Origin: a beta proteobacterium AAP51
GTDB lineage: Bacteria > Pseudomonadota > Gammaproteobacteria > Burkholderiales > Burkholderiaceae_C
Direction: 5' to 3'
Assembly (NCBI GenBank): GCA_001295905.1
Contig: LJHT01000055.1
Location: forward strand, 1 to 57,055
DNA length: 57,055 nucleotides
The notes beneath the pieces were generated by a model that saw only the letters and a list, made by a program, of their open reading frames with translations, did no database searches and had not been told where the DNA came from. A program made the position numbers and the translations under genes. Shown here in pieces: positions 36,199 through 45,537 of this stretch (its first letter is position 1; each line of letters opens with the position of its first letter).

Positions 36199-37260
36199 CT
36201 AAAGGACAAATCGAGTCACTGGCGCGAATTCGTATGGCATCGACAGCAATCCAACCCGTACTTGCAAAATGAGTCCTAACAGGCAGTAGGCCACCGTCAG
36301 AATCCTCGACAGATTGGTGCCCGACGCGAGAGAGACAGCAAGAACAAGTACTGCGAATGCGTCGCAAAACTCGTATATGCGAAAGGCGAGTGCCGCAGAC
36401 ACGTTGCGGAAAGCGACGAGCATAATCAGTCCGCAAGCCGCAAGCAGCAGGCAACTGCTAACCAGTTGATGCTTACGCTCCGTCCGCCCAGCTGGACCTA
36501 GGGTCTTGGCGATCAGGATCAGGCCAGACAGCTTGACAATACCGATCATAACTGCTGTCCAGTTGGTGCCAAGCTCACCAGCGTGCATCGCGATTCGACC
36601 GTCAGTGTCCTGGAACCCTTGGAACAATGCTGTCGCGAGAGCAGTAGTCGCCGCTACGCTAGCTAGCCAGAGTGTCGTATCGCGCAAGCCCCGCAGCGGG
36701 AACATCGCCGAGAGTGGAATGAAGATCAGCGCGGATGCATGGAAACCGGCGGCGATCAGTGTGATCAGCAGCCACGAAAGGCGCCGTCCTTCGAGCAGCT
36801 CAAGCAGCGCCAGAAAGCAGAAGGAGATGGCGATCGCAATCCGAATCTGAGTGAATTCATGAAGGAAGAATGTCGTGCACAGGATTGCCAGCCAGGCGGG
36901 TGCAGTGTTGCCATCAAGGACGCGTGAAAAGGCAATCTGCTTCAGCGAAACGCTTATGATGGCTGCTGCGAGCATCAGAGCCTGAAGTCCAGCGCCCATG
37001 CGTTGCAGAGCGTCCATGATCGCGCCAAACAGGATGTCTTTGCCGAGAAAGAGTCTTGCAGGAAATTCGACATCTAACTCTAGCATCAAGTTCCAGAGAA
37101 CCTCGTATTCTTCAAAGTCAGTACTCGTGGACCGTAGCCCGGCAAAGCCTGCCAGCAGCAATGCGAAAAGCCACCCCAGGAGTCGACGAGAAGCAGGGGC
37201 CAACTGACCGAACAAATAGGTCAGTGCACCGGTTGTCATCAGGGTGCCGTAAGCCAGCAT
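36199..37260 (-). CDS. EpsG-family polysaccharide polymerase (Wzy)
   Basis: The 353-residue protein has about ten hydrophobic helices. It carries the EpsG features: an early FAGLRSTSTDFEEYEVLW near residue 38 (the conserved R-x-x-x-x-D-x-x-x-Y type element), FFLHEFTQIRIAIAISFCFL near 132 with the conserved arginine, and LITLIAAGFHASALIFIPLS near 164 with the conserved H-x-S. EpsG/Wzy proteins polymerise undecaprenyl-PP-linked repeat units at the periplasmic face. It is the only polymerase I recognise in the window, so it may serve both blocks. It starts 6 bases after the next upstream gene's stop. Confidence 0.82.
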   Translation of the reverse strand: MLAYGTLMTTGALTYLFGQLAPASRRLLGWLFALLLAGFAGLRSTSTDFEEYEVLWNLMLELDVEFPARLFLGKDILFGAIMDALQRMGAGLQALMLAAAIISVSLKQIAFSRVLDGNTAPAWLAILCTTFFLHEFTQIRIAIAISFCFLALLELLEGRRLSWLLITLIAAGFHASALIFIPLSAMFPLRGLRDTTLWLASVAATTALATALFQGFQDTDGRIAMHAGELGTNWTAVMIGIVKLSGLILIAKTLGPAGRTERKHQLVSSCLLLAACGLIMLVAFRNVSAALAFRIYEFCDAFAVLVLAVSLASGTNLSRILTVAYCLLGLILQVRVGLLSMPYEFAPVTRFVL

Positions 37261-37266
37261 TGCCGA

Positions 37267-38385
37267 TCAACCCGATATCATGAGCGAGAGGAATCTGGGT
37301 GCGACGACAGACCAGTGAAAATGCGAGACGTCTTTGCATGCCGTTTCGATCTTTGCAGCTAGTGTGCTGTGCGACGCCTGCAGTAGTTCTTCGACTTTGT
37401 CGACAATTGCGTGGCTGTCCCTAACTGGCACGAGCCATGCATTCTGGTCATTGGCCGGCAGGTAACCCGTTGTGATCACGGGGGTTCCACATGACATACC
37501 TTCCAATACTGGGTAGTGGCATGCTCCTAGCTGAACGGTGCCGGGCGCCACGATCACGTCTACGGACCGATAGAAGTCCGCAAGTTCGCGATCGCCCTTC
37601 GGGTGAACGACCTCGCAGCGCGGGTGGCTCCAGCCTTCGGGAAGATTGCCGAACGCGACTTTCAGGCGCATGTTTTCGTGGCGCTTTGCGAGTTCCTCGA
37701 ACGCTTGGAGGGCATAGATGATGCCCTTGGCGGGCTCGCGTCGACCAATAACGCCTAGTATCAGTGCGCCTCTGTGGTCGAAGCGCGGGATCTCGCGGCG
37801 CTGGTAGAAGATGTGCCCATCTACACCCGGAGGCATCCATTCAGCTGCACGAATGCCTTTGTACCGCATATAAATGGGCGCGTTGGCTATCTGCAGCATC
37901 GGCAGCTTGTAGCTCAGCCAAGAAAGCAACCGGAGTATAACCGACTTGACTCCTTTTTCGAGCGCGTAGTACTCGGGCTCGTACGCCTGAACGTAGTAGA
38001 TTCTTTTGGTTGCTTGGCCGCGTGACCCAAGAAACACTGGCAATGCAGTTAGCGATTGGTTTGCAATGATGACGTCGTACCGCCGCCCGATCGACGCAAT
38101 GGCGCGAGTCATTCCTGCGTAGATGGACCACGCGTTGTTCGAGGCGGAGAAGGAACCCTTGCGTTCGCTTTCCGATACTTCGCTGCCGCGTGTGTCGAAG
38201 TAGCGGATCCCAGCGCGCGTAGGAAAGTACGGAGCCGTTGTTCTTTGGTCGACGAGAAAGTCGACACGAGCGCCGAGGTCCGTCCAGTGGTTGGCCAGCT
38301 CAGAGAGAACGCGATACCCCCCGGAGTTCCCGAATGAGCTGATGGGGATCAGAATCCGGGGGGGGGTGTTGGTGGCGGTTGTCAT
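37267..38385 (-). CDS. Glycosyltransferase family 4 with 5' poly-C tract
   Basis: The 372-residue protein begins with ILIPISSFGNSGGYRVLSEL (residues 11-30), containing the GT4 glycine loop. IIANQSLTALPVFLGSRGQA near 105 and the donor motifs LILGVIGRREPAKGIIYALQ near 208 and GACHYPVLEGMSCGTPVITT near 295 (with the E-x7-E region) complete the fold. Codons 7-10 read ACC CCC CCC CGG, which gives nine consecutive C on the coding strand. A change in tract length would shift the frame after ten codons and switch the enzyme off. The sugar transferred is unknown. Confidence 0.84.
   Translation of the reverse strand: MTTATNTPPRILIPISSFGNSGGYRVLSELANHWTDLGARVDFLVDQRTTAPYFPTRAGIRYFDTRGSEVSESERKGSFSASNNAWSIYAGMTRAIASIGRRYDVIIANQSLTALPVFLGSRGQATKRIYYVQAYEPEYYALEKGVKSVILRLLSWLSYKLPMLQIANAPIYMRYKGIRAAEWMPPGVDGHIFYQRREIPRFDHRGALILGVIGRREPAKGIIYALQAFEELAKRHENMRLKVAFGNLPEGWSHPRCEVVHPKGDRELADFYRSVDVIVAPGTVQLGACHYPVLEGMSCGTPVITTGYLPANDQNAWLVPVRDSHAIVDKVEELLQASHSTLAAKIETACKDVSHFHWSVVAPRFLSLMISG
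38358..38366 (-). repeat. C9 homopolymer tract inside the 5' end of a glycosyltransferase gene
   Basis: Nine consecutive G on the + strand (C on the coding strand) lie 20-28 bases inside the gene that starts at 38385. I saw no other run this long in the window; the next I noticed is C7 at 12444-12450. It is a candidate slipped-strand contingency site. Confidence 0.85.
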
Positions 38386-38417
38386 GATTCTGGGCTGGCG
38401 TGGGATTCGGCTCTAGT

Positions 38418-39689
38418 TTATTGGGAGTTTATGGCCTGATTGAGCGTTCTCGCCAGCCTGTTCAATTGCAGATGTACCACAATCCAGTATGCGGCGTAGG
38501 TAAGTGCATAACCTGCTGCTGCTCCTTGCAAGCCCCACGCCCGTGTGCACACCACCGTGAGTACCGCTAACAGGACTCCGAATGCAACTTCAATCACGAT
38601 GAAGAGCCTCACCCGAGCATGGCTGATCATGGTAAATGCAGCGACCCAACTCGCTACCTTGAGTGTGTCTCCGACCAATTGCCATGCGAGCGCATCGGCG
38701 ATCGGAGCAAACTCTTTTGAAAACAAAACGCGAACCAGCGGGTCCTTAAGCAGAAAGATGCTGGCCGACGTTACACAGACGATTCCCAGCACAAACCTGT
38801 AGCCGCGACGAACCTCTCGACGCAATTCCGCCCCATCCTTGATCTCCGAGAAGCGTGGCAGGAAGTACAGCGCAAGTGTTGTTGTTAGGAGCAGGAGGTG
38901 CATCTCACTGAGTTTCGCCATGGCTTGCCACAGTCCGGCGGCGCTCGGTCCAAGGGTCGCGCTGACACCTTCGCGGATCGCGATGTGCGCGATCGGCACG
39001 ACAATGGCTGTGGTTGCTGCCATCAGTACGTAGCCCGAGAGGGCCCGGGCGCTAGCAACGTCCGGCGGTCCAAAGAGCCTGCTCAAATGGCCAGGACAGG
39101 CGCGCCAAAAGAACACCATGGCCACCACGCCAGCTATGGCCTGGCTGGCGGCTGTCGCCACGAGAGCGCCCGACAAGCTCCAGGTTGAAACCAGGACGAC
39201 AGCGATGCCTGTTCCCAGCAGGCTTCCAACTATGTTTGCACCCACGAATGCGTGCACCTTCTTTAGTCCGCTGAGTACAGCCAGTACGAATGCATTCACT
39301 GCGAGCAATGGCGTCAGGGCAGCCAGCAGAAAGAAGACGCCCACCAGTGCTCGGTCAGCCAGCAGGTTGGTCGCAAGCCATGGTGCGAGTGCAAGTAGGA
39401 GCGCCGAGGCCAAAATGACGCCACAAGCAGATATCGTGACTCCAGTACGCCAGACGGCGTCTCGACGGACTGGATCGGCGGAGTACTCGGCTGTGTACTT
39501 GGTCATTCCTGCGCTAAGCGCGCCACCGACAATGGCGACGATCAGCGTGAGGGCACTCTGGAATTGTCCGACCACTCCATAGCCGGTGGGACCGAGATGA
39601 AGCGCGAGTACCTTGTTGAGCACGAGCGCTGCGCCAATGCGAGTCGCTACTCCCAGACCGTTCAGCGCACTGGTGCGCGCCAAGTTCAT
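38418..39689 (-). CDS. wzx: O-antigen translocase Wzx (MOP superfamily)
   Basis: The 423-residue protein has about twelve membrane helices and opens with ARTSALNGLGVATRIGAALV and LALHLGPTGYGVVGQFQSAL (residues 28-47), the MOP flippase signature shared with WzxE. GGALSAGMTKYTAEYSAD near 55 is a typical early loop. Its role would be to flip lipid-linked repeat units of block B. It does not resemble the first flippase (13290) beyond the general fold, so the two probably have different substrates. It stands between the poly-C glycosyltransferase (32 bases) and the aminotransferase (about 40 bases) in the same orientation. Confidence 0.86.
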   Translation of the reverse strand: MNLARTSALNGLGVATRIGAALVLNKVLALHLGPTGYGVVGQFQSALTLIVAIVGGALSAGMTKYTAEYSADPVRRDAVWRTGVTISACGVILASALLLALAPWLATNLLADRALVGVFFLLAALTPLLAVNAFVLAVLSGLKKVHAFVGANIVGSLLGTGIAVVLVSTWSLSGALVATAASQAIAGVVAMVFFWRACPGHLSRLFGPPDVASARALSGYVLMAATTAIVVPIAHIAIREGVSATLGPSAAGLWQAMAKLSEMHLLLLTTTLALYFLPRFSEIKDGAELRREVRRGYRFVLGIVCVTSASIFLLKDPLVRVLFSKEFAPIADALAWQLVGDTLKVASWVAAFTMISHARVRLFIVIEVAFGVLLAVLTVVCTRAWGLQGAAAGYALTYAAYWIVVHLQLNRLARTLNQAINSQ

Positions 39690-39727
39690 GGGTCAGCACC
39701 CCTTGCGAAGGCGTTGCAGTAGCGGAC

Positions 39728-40822
39728 TCAAACAGCTGCTCGAATGGCAGCTACTACCTTTTCCGCTTGCGCGAAGGAAAGCGTTGGCCCCAGTGGAAGG
39801 CTCAGCACTTCGCGATGTATGGCTTCGGAGATCGGGAAGTCGCCGGTTCCGTGCTTCAGACCGGTGTACGCGGGCTGCAGATGCGGAGGAACCGGGTAGT
39901 GGATCACTGTGCCAACGCCCGACTCCTTCAACGCGTGCGCCAAGCGATCTCGCTGGGGGTGACGCACCACATACAAGTGCCACGCGCTGACGCAGTCGGG
40001 GGCAATGTAGGGAAGCACGAGGTCTAGGCCGGACAGCCCCTGGGTGTACAAGTCAGCGATCAGGGCTCGATGGCGGTTCTCGCGATCAAGGGAAGGCAGC
40101 TTCGCGCGCAGCAAGGCAGCCTGCAACTCATCGAGCCGCGAGTTCCAGCCGATAACTTCGTTGTGGTACTTCACCCGCGAACCGTAGTTCCGCAGCACGC
40201 GAATGCGTTCAGCGAGCTCGGGGTCGTCGGTGGTGATGGCGCCTCCGTCGCCTAACGCCCCGAGGTTTTTGCCAGGGTAGAAGCTCCAGGCCACGACATC
40301 ACCGTGCGCACCGATGCGCCGCCCCTTGTAGGTGGCACCATGGGCTTGGGCACCGTCTTCGATCACTCTCAGACCGTGCTTGCGGGCTATGTCCAAAATT
40401 GGGTCGAGATTGGCGGCCTGTCCGTACAGGTGCACAGGCATGATTGCCCGCGTCCGCGCAGTGATGGCTGACTCAAGGCGCGAAGGGTCGAGGTTGTAAG
40501 TGCGCGGATCAGGTTCTACAGGTACTGGGCGTGCCCCGGCTTGAGTCACGGCCAGCCATGAGGCGATGTAGGTGTTCGATGGCACCAGCACTTCGTCGCC
40601 GTCGCCGATATCGAGGGCCCGGAGCGAGAGCGTCAGCGCGTCGAGGCCGTTGGCCACGCCCACGCCGTGCCTAGCACCGCAATAGGTGGCCCACTCCTGC
40701 TCGAAGGCTTCCGTCTCGGCACCGAGAATGAACCAGCCTGAGGCGAGGACGCGGTCAAACGCCGCGCGTAGAGACTCCGCGTGCGTAAGGTTGACTGCCT
40801 TCAGATCGAGGAACGGGATCAT
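39728..40822 (-). CDS. FdtB/QdtB-like dTDP-3-keto-6-deoxyhexose aminotransferase
   Basis: The 364-residue DegT-family enzyme starts at ATG 40822, within the stop of the acyltransferase gene (ATGA overlap), and reads [18 protein letters not shown], the usual FdtB/QdtB/DesV opening. [20 protein letters not shown] near residue 55, [17 protein letters not shown] near 150 and [17 protein letters not shown] near 180 (Lys binds PLP) are present. The next genes upstream encode a 3,4-ketoisomerase fusion and an acyltransferase, which together define the dTDP-Fuc3NAc or dTDP-Qui3NAc route. The dTDP-glucose genes rmlA/rmlB are not in the window. Confidence 0.86.
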   Translation of the reverse strand: MIPFLDLKAVNLTHAESLRAAFDRVLASGWFILGAETEAFEQEWATYCGARHGVGVANGLDALTLSLRALDIGDGDEVLVPSNTYIASWLAVTQAGARPVPVEPDPRTYNLDPSRLESAITARTRAIMPVHLYGQAANLDPILDIARKHGLRVIEDGAQAHGATYKGRRIGAHGDVVAWSFYPGKNLGALGDGGAITTDDPELAERIRVLRNYGSRVKYHNEVIGWNSRLDELQAALLRAKLPSLDRENRHRALIADLYTQGLSGLDLVLPYIAPDCVSAWHLYVVRHPQRDRLAHALKESGVGTVIHYPVPPHLQPAYTGLKHGTGDFPISEAIHREVLSLPLGPTLSFAQAEKVVAAIRAAV

Positions 40823-41592
40823 TCGTGGTCTTTGGTTGGTGCTGCCTTGCCGTGCCCGAACTCGGCCAGCCAAGCTTCTACAACAGCGTCAGGGTAGCCG
40901 CGGTGAAAGTGGCGGCGCCAGGGGTAGGCCGGCTGGCCTGAGCCGTCGCGCAGCTTGATGTCGGCGGTAGGGCATACAGGCTTGGCCGGCGCACCAGCAA
41001 CCACGGTATCTACGTCGACATCACGGCTGACGGAACTGTGTGCCCCGACAAGCGCACCTCGGCCGATGCGTACTCCAGGTAGAACAAGCGACATCGTGGC
41101 GACGGCGACGTAGTCTTCAAGCGTCACACCACGCATCACCTCGCTAGGGGGGTGCGGATCGTTGGTGAGTACGACATAAGGGAAAATCCACACGAAGCTA
41201 CCCACGGTGGAGTGTTGTCCGATATGGACGTTGCTGTGAAAGCGCACATAGTCGCCAATGCGGCAGGTGCCTTGGATGTCGCCCAGCGTGCCTATCTGAA
41301 GGTTAACGCCCGCTTCTGTGCCTTCGCGGACGGTGACCCTGTGGCCAGTGACTAGTCGCTCACCGAAGGTTGATCCTTCGTAAAAGACGCTGTGTGACCG
41401 CACGAGCGAGCTCGCGCCGATCACGAGCGGTCTTCCGCCGGACCGTGCGCTGGGATGACCGATTTCGCAATGGGAGCCGATCTCGCACCCGTCACCAAGG
41501 TCGACGTTGTCGTGAACAATCGAGAACGCGCCGATGCGTACGCCGACGCCCAGCCTCGCCCGACTCGAAACAATAGCGGATGGATGAATCAA
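40819..41592 (-). CDS. Hexapeptide-repeat acyltransferase (FdtC/QdtC-like)
   Basis: The 257-residue protein is a left-handed beta-helix from the start: [20 protein letters not shown], then [40 protein letters not shown] and [16 protein letters not shown] near residue 145, followed by [20 protein letters not shown]. The His in the VHIGQHS loop may be catalytic. The C-terminal 35 residues are helical and Trp-rich. It lies between the ketoisomerase fusion and the aminotransferase, which points to 3-N-acetylation of a dTDP-3-amino-3,6-dideoxyhexose, although the fused protein next door carries a second such domain. Confidence 0.82.
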   Translation of the reverse strand: MIHPSAIVSSRARLGVGVRIGAFSIVHDNVDLGDGCEIGSHCEIGHPSARSGGRPLVIGASSLVRSHSVFYEGSTFGERLVTGHRVTVREGTEAGVNLQIGTLGDIQGTCRIGDYVRFHSNVHIGQHSTVGSFVWIFPYVVLTNDPHPPSEVMRGVTLEDYVAVATMSLVLPGVRIGRGALVGAHSSVSRDVDVDTVVAGAPAKPVCPTADIKLRDGSGQPAYPWRRHFHRGYPDAVVEAWLAEFGHGKAAPTKDHE

Positions 41593-41621
41593 GTGAGCAA
41601 CTCCTCAGCGGTCACGCCGCA

Positions 41622-42443
41622 TCAATTCCGCGCCGCAACCAACTCGAGGTACTGTGCGTAATCGCGAATGTAGTCTGCGGCGTCGTAGTAATGAGAGGCG
41701 AACACCAGTAGCACCGCATCGCTGGTGTACTTGTACTGGATGCCCCAGGTCATGGGCGGTAGGTAAAGACCCTTCTCCGGCGCGTCGAGCAGTACCTCAA
41801 CGCGACGTTCCCCGTCGTCTGCGACCACAGTGCAACTACCGCGCACACAGATTAGGAACTGATGACACTCGTGGTGCGCGTGCTCACCCCGCACTTCGCG
41901 GTTAGGCACACCGAACACCATGAAGTATCGCTCAGGGACGAACGGGATGTCCTTGGCGAACTCGCCTACCGTCAGATTCCCCCGGAGGTCGGGTATCACC
42001 GGCAGCCGATGTAGCGTGACGCCTCTCACTTGCGTGGGCTCGACACCTCGTGCGGCTGACACCGCCAGCCCGGTCGGATTGCGGCCGACACTCTCGGTCT
42101 CGACGTATCCGACGATGGTCGCCGGGTTGCCGTCGACTATGGCCCTCGGGGGTACCGAACGTGTCACGACGGCTCCAGCTCGGACGACGGCTTGGGCTGC
42201 GACGGTTACACCCGCCAGCACAGTGGCGCTGGCGCCCACCCGTACGCGCTCCCCGAGCACCGCCGCCGGCTGCCCGTCTTCTCCAGCCTCGAGCACTGCG
42301 TTCGGACCGATCCGCGAGCCGGCTCCGACTTGCGCCTTTGCGCCAATGCGGGCGCCAGCTTCCACGACGCAGTGTTCGCCTATGCAGGCACCGAAACCAA
42401 CCGACGCTGAGGCATCGATCGTCGAGGTCTCACTGTGGGCCAT
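41622..42443 (-). CDS. FdtD/WxcM-like bifunctional acetyltransferase-3,4-ketoisomerase
   Basis: The 273-residue protein joins two domains. Residues 1-115 are hexapeptide beta-helix ([60 protein letters not shown], ending in the usual [12 protein letters not shown]). Residues 140-270 are the cupin of FdtA/Qdt[61 protein letters not shown] and the C-terminal Tyr-rich end. Such enzymes convert dTDP-4-keto-6-deoxyglucose to the 3-keto sugar and can N-acetylate the later amine; FdtD of Shewanella denitrificans is the described example I know. The ATG at 42443 is chosen because the homology begins there; no good ribosome site is seen. Confidence 0.84.
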   Translation of the reverse strand: MAHSETSTIDASASVGFGACIGEHCVVEAGARIGAKAQVGAGSRIGPNAVLEAGEDGQPAAVLGERVRVGASATVLAGVTVAAQAVVRAGAVVTRSVPPRAIVDGNPATIVGYVETESVGRNPTGLAVSAARGVEPTQVRGVTLHRLPVIPDLRGNLTVGEFAKDIPFVPERYFMVFGVPNREVRGEHAHHECHQFLICVRGSCTVVADDGERRVEVLLDAPEKGLYLPPMTWGIQYKYTSDAVLLVFASHYYDAADYIRDYAQYLELVAARN

Positions 42444-42457
42444 GAGGGGATCGCTTT

Positions 42458-43642
42458 TCAAGAGGCAGCAGAGCGGCTGCGCGACAATGCGGATGTAAGG
42501 AGTTGCAGGTCCTCGCCGTTGGCCGGATTGGCGGCCCAGGACCGCCAGACCGCTCGGCCGACCACTATCAAGGCTAGGCCAATGAAGGCGCTCGTCGCGG
42601 TGACGGCTACAACCAGAGCTCGTCGCGGCCACGAGCGGCGTTCTGGCGGCGCTGCCACGTCAACCACCTGAATCAGCGCTCCTTCCTTGGCCTCGTCGAG
42701 CCGGGCTAATTCATACTGTCGAGAAAAGAGTTCGAACAATGTTTCCTGGTACTTAAACTCGCGGAATTTGCCAACATAGTCCGAGCTCTGCCCAGTCTGC
42801 GAGCTTGTCTCCTGGCGCGATAACTCGACCCGAAGCGCTGAGACGATTGAAGACTGGCGCTGCACTTCGGGCGAATTGTCAGTGAGCGTCTTGCGAAGCG
42901 CCTGAAGCCGCACTTCCGCGTTGGTAAGTTCCGCTTGCAGGCGTGCATACCCTTCCGCCGCTGCGCGCGGCTCAGCCCGCAGAGCCCCGGGGTTGAAGCC
43001 ACTAGCCTGCAGTGCAATCTGTGCCTTCGTCAGCCGGTCCCGGGTCTGCGCGAGTTGCTGCTCGAAAAACTGCCGACGTTCCTGCGCCTCCGTAAGTGCC
43101 AACTGAGAAGTCAGGCGCCGCAGTTCATCAACGTGCCGGTTGGCCAGGTCGGCGGCACGTTGAGGCGATCTGTCGTCGACCTCCACGGCAATCAGTCCGT
43201 CCTTCTTGCCGATTGCGATGCGTACGTTGCTGGCGAGCTCGCGCCGTGCATCGACTTGGAGCTCGTTGCCGTACACCTCAAGCAACTTGAAGTCCCGGAT
43301 AAGCCGGTCCTGCACGGTGGCGCTCTGCAGCAGCGCGACGTACTGATCAGCAGGCGTCTTCAGGCCAGCAGCAGCACCCGCTAGCCCGCCAAGCGCCCCG
43401 AGAGACGCCAGCGCGGACGCCGCGACGCTCTGCTGCTGCTGTGGTGGAAGGAACAGTGTGCGCGCTGTGTATACGGGCGGGATGGCGAACGAAATTGCTG
43501 CAGCTGCCGCCGCCGCAACGAAAGCCCCACCCATGAGTAGCCGCCAACTCTGCGCCAGCGCAACTATGACATCGATCAGGCCTAGTTCATTGGCGTCGAT
43601 GCTGCCCTGGGTGAGCGTCGGCGGTTGGGCTTCGGTCCTCAT
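42458..43642 (-). CDS. wzz: Polysaccharide chain-length/co-polymerase protein (Wzz family)
   Basis: The 394-residue protein has the polysaccharide co-polymerase plan: a cytoplasmic N-terminus, a first membrane helix [20 protein letters not shown] (residues 35-54), followed by [14 protein letters not shown]; a long periplasmic coiled-coil region with [20 protein letters not shown] near 190; and a second helix [20 protein letters not shown] near 340. There is no C-terminal tyrosine-kinase domain, and no Wzc or Wzb is in the window. It sets the length of the Wzy product and may couple to the porin. Its start overlaps the porin stop by 4 bases (ATGA), so the two are translated together. Confidence 0.88.
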   Translation of the reverse strand: MRTEAQPPTLTQGSIDANELGLIDVIVALAQSWRLLMGGAFVAAAAAAAISFAIPPVYTARTLFLPPQQQQSVAASALASLGALGGLAGAAAGLKTPADQYVALLQSATVQDRLIRDFKLLEVYGNELQVDARRELASNVRIAIGKKDGLIAVEVDDRSPQRAADLANRHVDELRRLTSQLALTEAQERRQFFEQQLAQTRDRLTKAQIALQASGFNPGALRAEPRAAAEGYARLQAELTNAEVRLQALRKTLTDNSPEVQRQSSIVSALRVELSRQETSSQTGQSSDYVGKFREFKYQETLFELFSRQYELARLDEAKEGALIQVVDVAAPPERRSWPRRALVVAVTATSAFIGLALIVVGRAVWRSWAANPANGEDLQLLTSALSRSRSAAS

Positions 43643-45537
43643 CGTGTCGCACTCACGATGCCTGCCACGCCCAACCCGAACTGAAAGACGATCTGGGTCC
43701 AGTCCCTTGCCGCCTGCAGGAAGGTGGTTTTGTCCATTTCTTCGGGCACGAAGACGGTGTCGCCTGGCTCAGCCGGCAGTTGGTCCAGCCCTGCAGACTG
43801 GCCAAACCACGTGCTGCCGCGCTGTGCGGTGCTCACTACACTGCCATTGCTTCGCACCACGAACACACTGCGGCGATCGGCTCCCTTGGTTGGTCCGCCG
43901 GCGAGCTCTACGTAGTCGCCGATGCTTCGCCCGGGCAGGTGCAGGTAGCTCGCTGCGTTGAAGACGCTGCCAAAAACCCCTACGGTCGAGGGGCGAGCAG
44001 GAATGAGGATGCGGTCGCCGTCTTCCAGCGCCAGGTCTGGCAACTCGGTGGCATTCGGACCAAGCTGCATCACAATTCGGCCTGTGGGGCGGAGTGCACG
44101 CAAACGCTCCACCAGCCGCTGTGCGCCAGCGGCGCGCGCTTGCTGGGCTGCCGCGTCTTCGCTACTAGACACCCGTTGAGCACCGGAAGATCGCGCAAGA
44201 TCAGTTTCGAGGTCGCGCAGTGCGCGGTCGTAATTCTCCTGCTGGGCTCTCTGCACGCTCACACGGGAAAACTCGGCGGCAAATAAGTAGGCGCCCGGCG
44301 CGTAGCCGCCCGCAGCGCGAATGGCATCGCTTAAGCTACTCGCTGCAGGCAGAACATACTGGCCCGGACGGAGAACCTCGCCCTCGACAGTGATCCGCTT
44401 GGCTTGACGCTGTACCGGCAGCACAGCGCTGACGGCACTGAAGGCCCGTAGCAGGTCGCCTTGAGCCAAGCCGGCCTGCCCGTCTCGAGGTAGCTCCAGT
44501 TGCGAGATACGGTCAGTGTTGCGTTCAGCCAGCCGTTCCACCGCTAGTCGCGTGCGGTCGGCCACTGCTGTAAAGCCGCCCACCATGCGTAGCGCATCAT
44601 TCACCGTTTCTCCGGGCTTTAACTCAATGACGGCGGGCTTGTTGACGCTGCCGATGAAGCCAATCTGCGTCCCAACCGGCCCCACATGCACCACATCGCC
44701 CGCTCGTAGCACGCGGTCTGCTGAGCGGTCACCGTTCAGCAGAAGGTCGTACAGATCGAACTTCGCCACTGTTTCGGCGCCGCGCCGCAGCTCGACTGCT
44801 CGGAAACTGCCGGCGGCCGAGGGCCCGCCCGCGCGCATGAGTGCGGTGACCACAGTGGAGAGGCTGGTCACTGTGTAGGCGCCGGGGTTGACGACGAATC
44901 CCGTCACGAAAACACGGATGCCGCGAAGCTGGCCCAGAGTGACGCTAATCTCGAAGTTGCGGAAAACGGTGGCGACGCGGCGCTTCACCACCTCTTGCAA
45001 CTCGCTAAGCAGCACGCCCGAAACCTGCACCGTGCCTACTCGCGGAATGGTGATCCGGCCGCCGCGATCCACCACCAAGCGCAGGTCGGCGTCCACCGAG
45101 CCCCAAAGACCGACCATAACCTCGTCACCGGGGCCGATGATGTAGTCGGCTGGCGCCAGAGGACTCAGCTCGGTCCCTTGCATATCGAGATCGCCCGTTA
45201 CGAGTTCGGCACCGAGGCGGCGCACAGCGGGCTCGGTGCCGGCCTGCTGCTGCACGTGGCGCTCAAACTCGCCTGGAACGTAGGGCGGAGAAGGGGTTGC
45301 CAGCCTGGGCTGGCTTCCAACCTCGCGCGTACCCAAGCGATCGTCCGCAGGATTGCGTAGACGCAACGGACCACTGCCGACGGCCTGGGACTCCGTCATC
45401 TCCGCGCCGATCCTGGGCAGGCCTGGATTGAGAGAAGTCTGCGCCTGCGCACTTGTCCAGAAGGCTGCTAGGGCAAGCATGGCGCTGGCTGAGGCGATCA
45501 GCCCAAGCGCTCGGGTGGGCCAGGAAAAAGGTGGCAT
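43639..45537 (-). CDS. Outer-membrane polysaccharide export protein with SLBB domains (Wza/KpsD-like)
   Basis: The 632-residue product starts at ATG 45537, which gives a proper signal peptide (MPPFSWPTRALGLIASASAM, cleavage after AQA); an in-frame ATG at 45627 would put 30 residues before it. The Poly_export domain is YIIGPGDEVMVGLWGSVDAD near residue 105-125. At least three SLBB repeats follow (IRVFVTGFVVNPGAYTVTSL, RITVEGEVLRPGQYVLPAAS, VGVFGSVFNAASYLHLPGRS). There is no lipobox Cys, unlike Wza itself, so it is closer to KpsD. It forms the periplasm-spanning export channel of block B. It is probably the first gene of the - strand operon. Confidence 0.87.
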   Translation of the reverse strand: MPPFSWPTRALGLIASASAMLALAAFWTSAQAQTSLNPGLPRIGAEMTESQAVGSGPLRLRNPADDRLGTREVGSQPRLATPSPPYVPGEFERHVQQQAGTEPAVRRLGAELVTGDLDMQGTELSPLAPADYIIGPGDEVMVGLWGSVDADLRLVVDRGGRITIPRVGTVQVSGVLLSELQEVVKRRVATVFRNFEISVTLGQLRGIRVFVTGFVVNPGAYTVTSLSTVVTALMRAGGPSAAGSFRAVELRRGAETVAKFDLYDLLLNGDRSADRVLRAGDVVHVGPVGTQIGFIGSVNKPAVIELKPGETVNDALRMVGGFTAVADRTRLAVERLAERNTDRISQLELPRDGQAGLAQGDLLRAFSAVSAVLPVQRQAKRITVEGEVLRPGQYVLPAASSLSDAIRAAGGYAPGAYLFAAEFSRVSVQRAQQENYDRALRDLETDLARSSGAQRVSSSEDAAAQQARAAGAQRLVERLRALRPTGRIVMQLGPNATELPDLALEDGDRILIPARPSTVGVFGSVFNAASYLHLPGRSIGDYVELAGGPTKGADRRSVFVVRSNGSVVSTAQRGSTWFGQSAGLDQLPAEPGDTVFVPEEMDKTTFLQAARDWTQIVFQFGLGVAGIVSATR

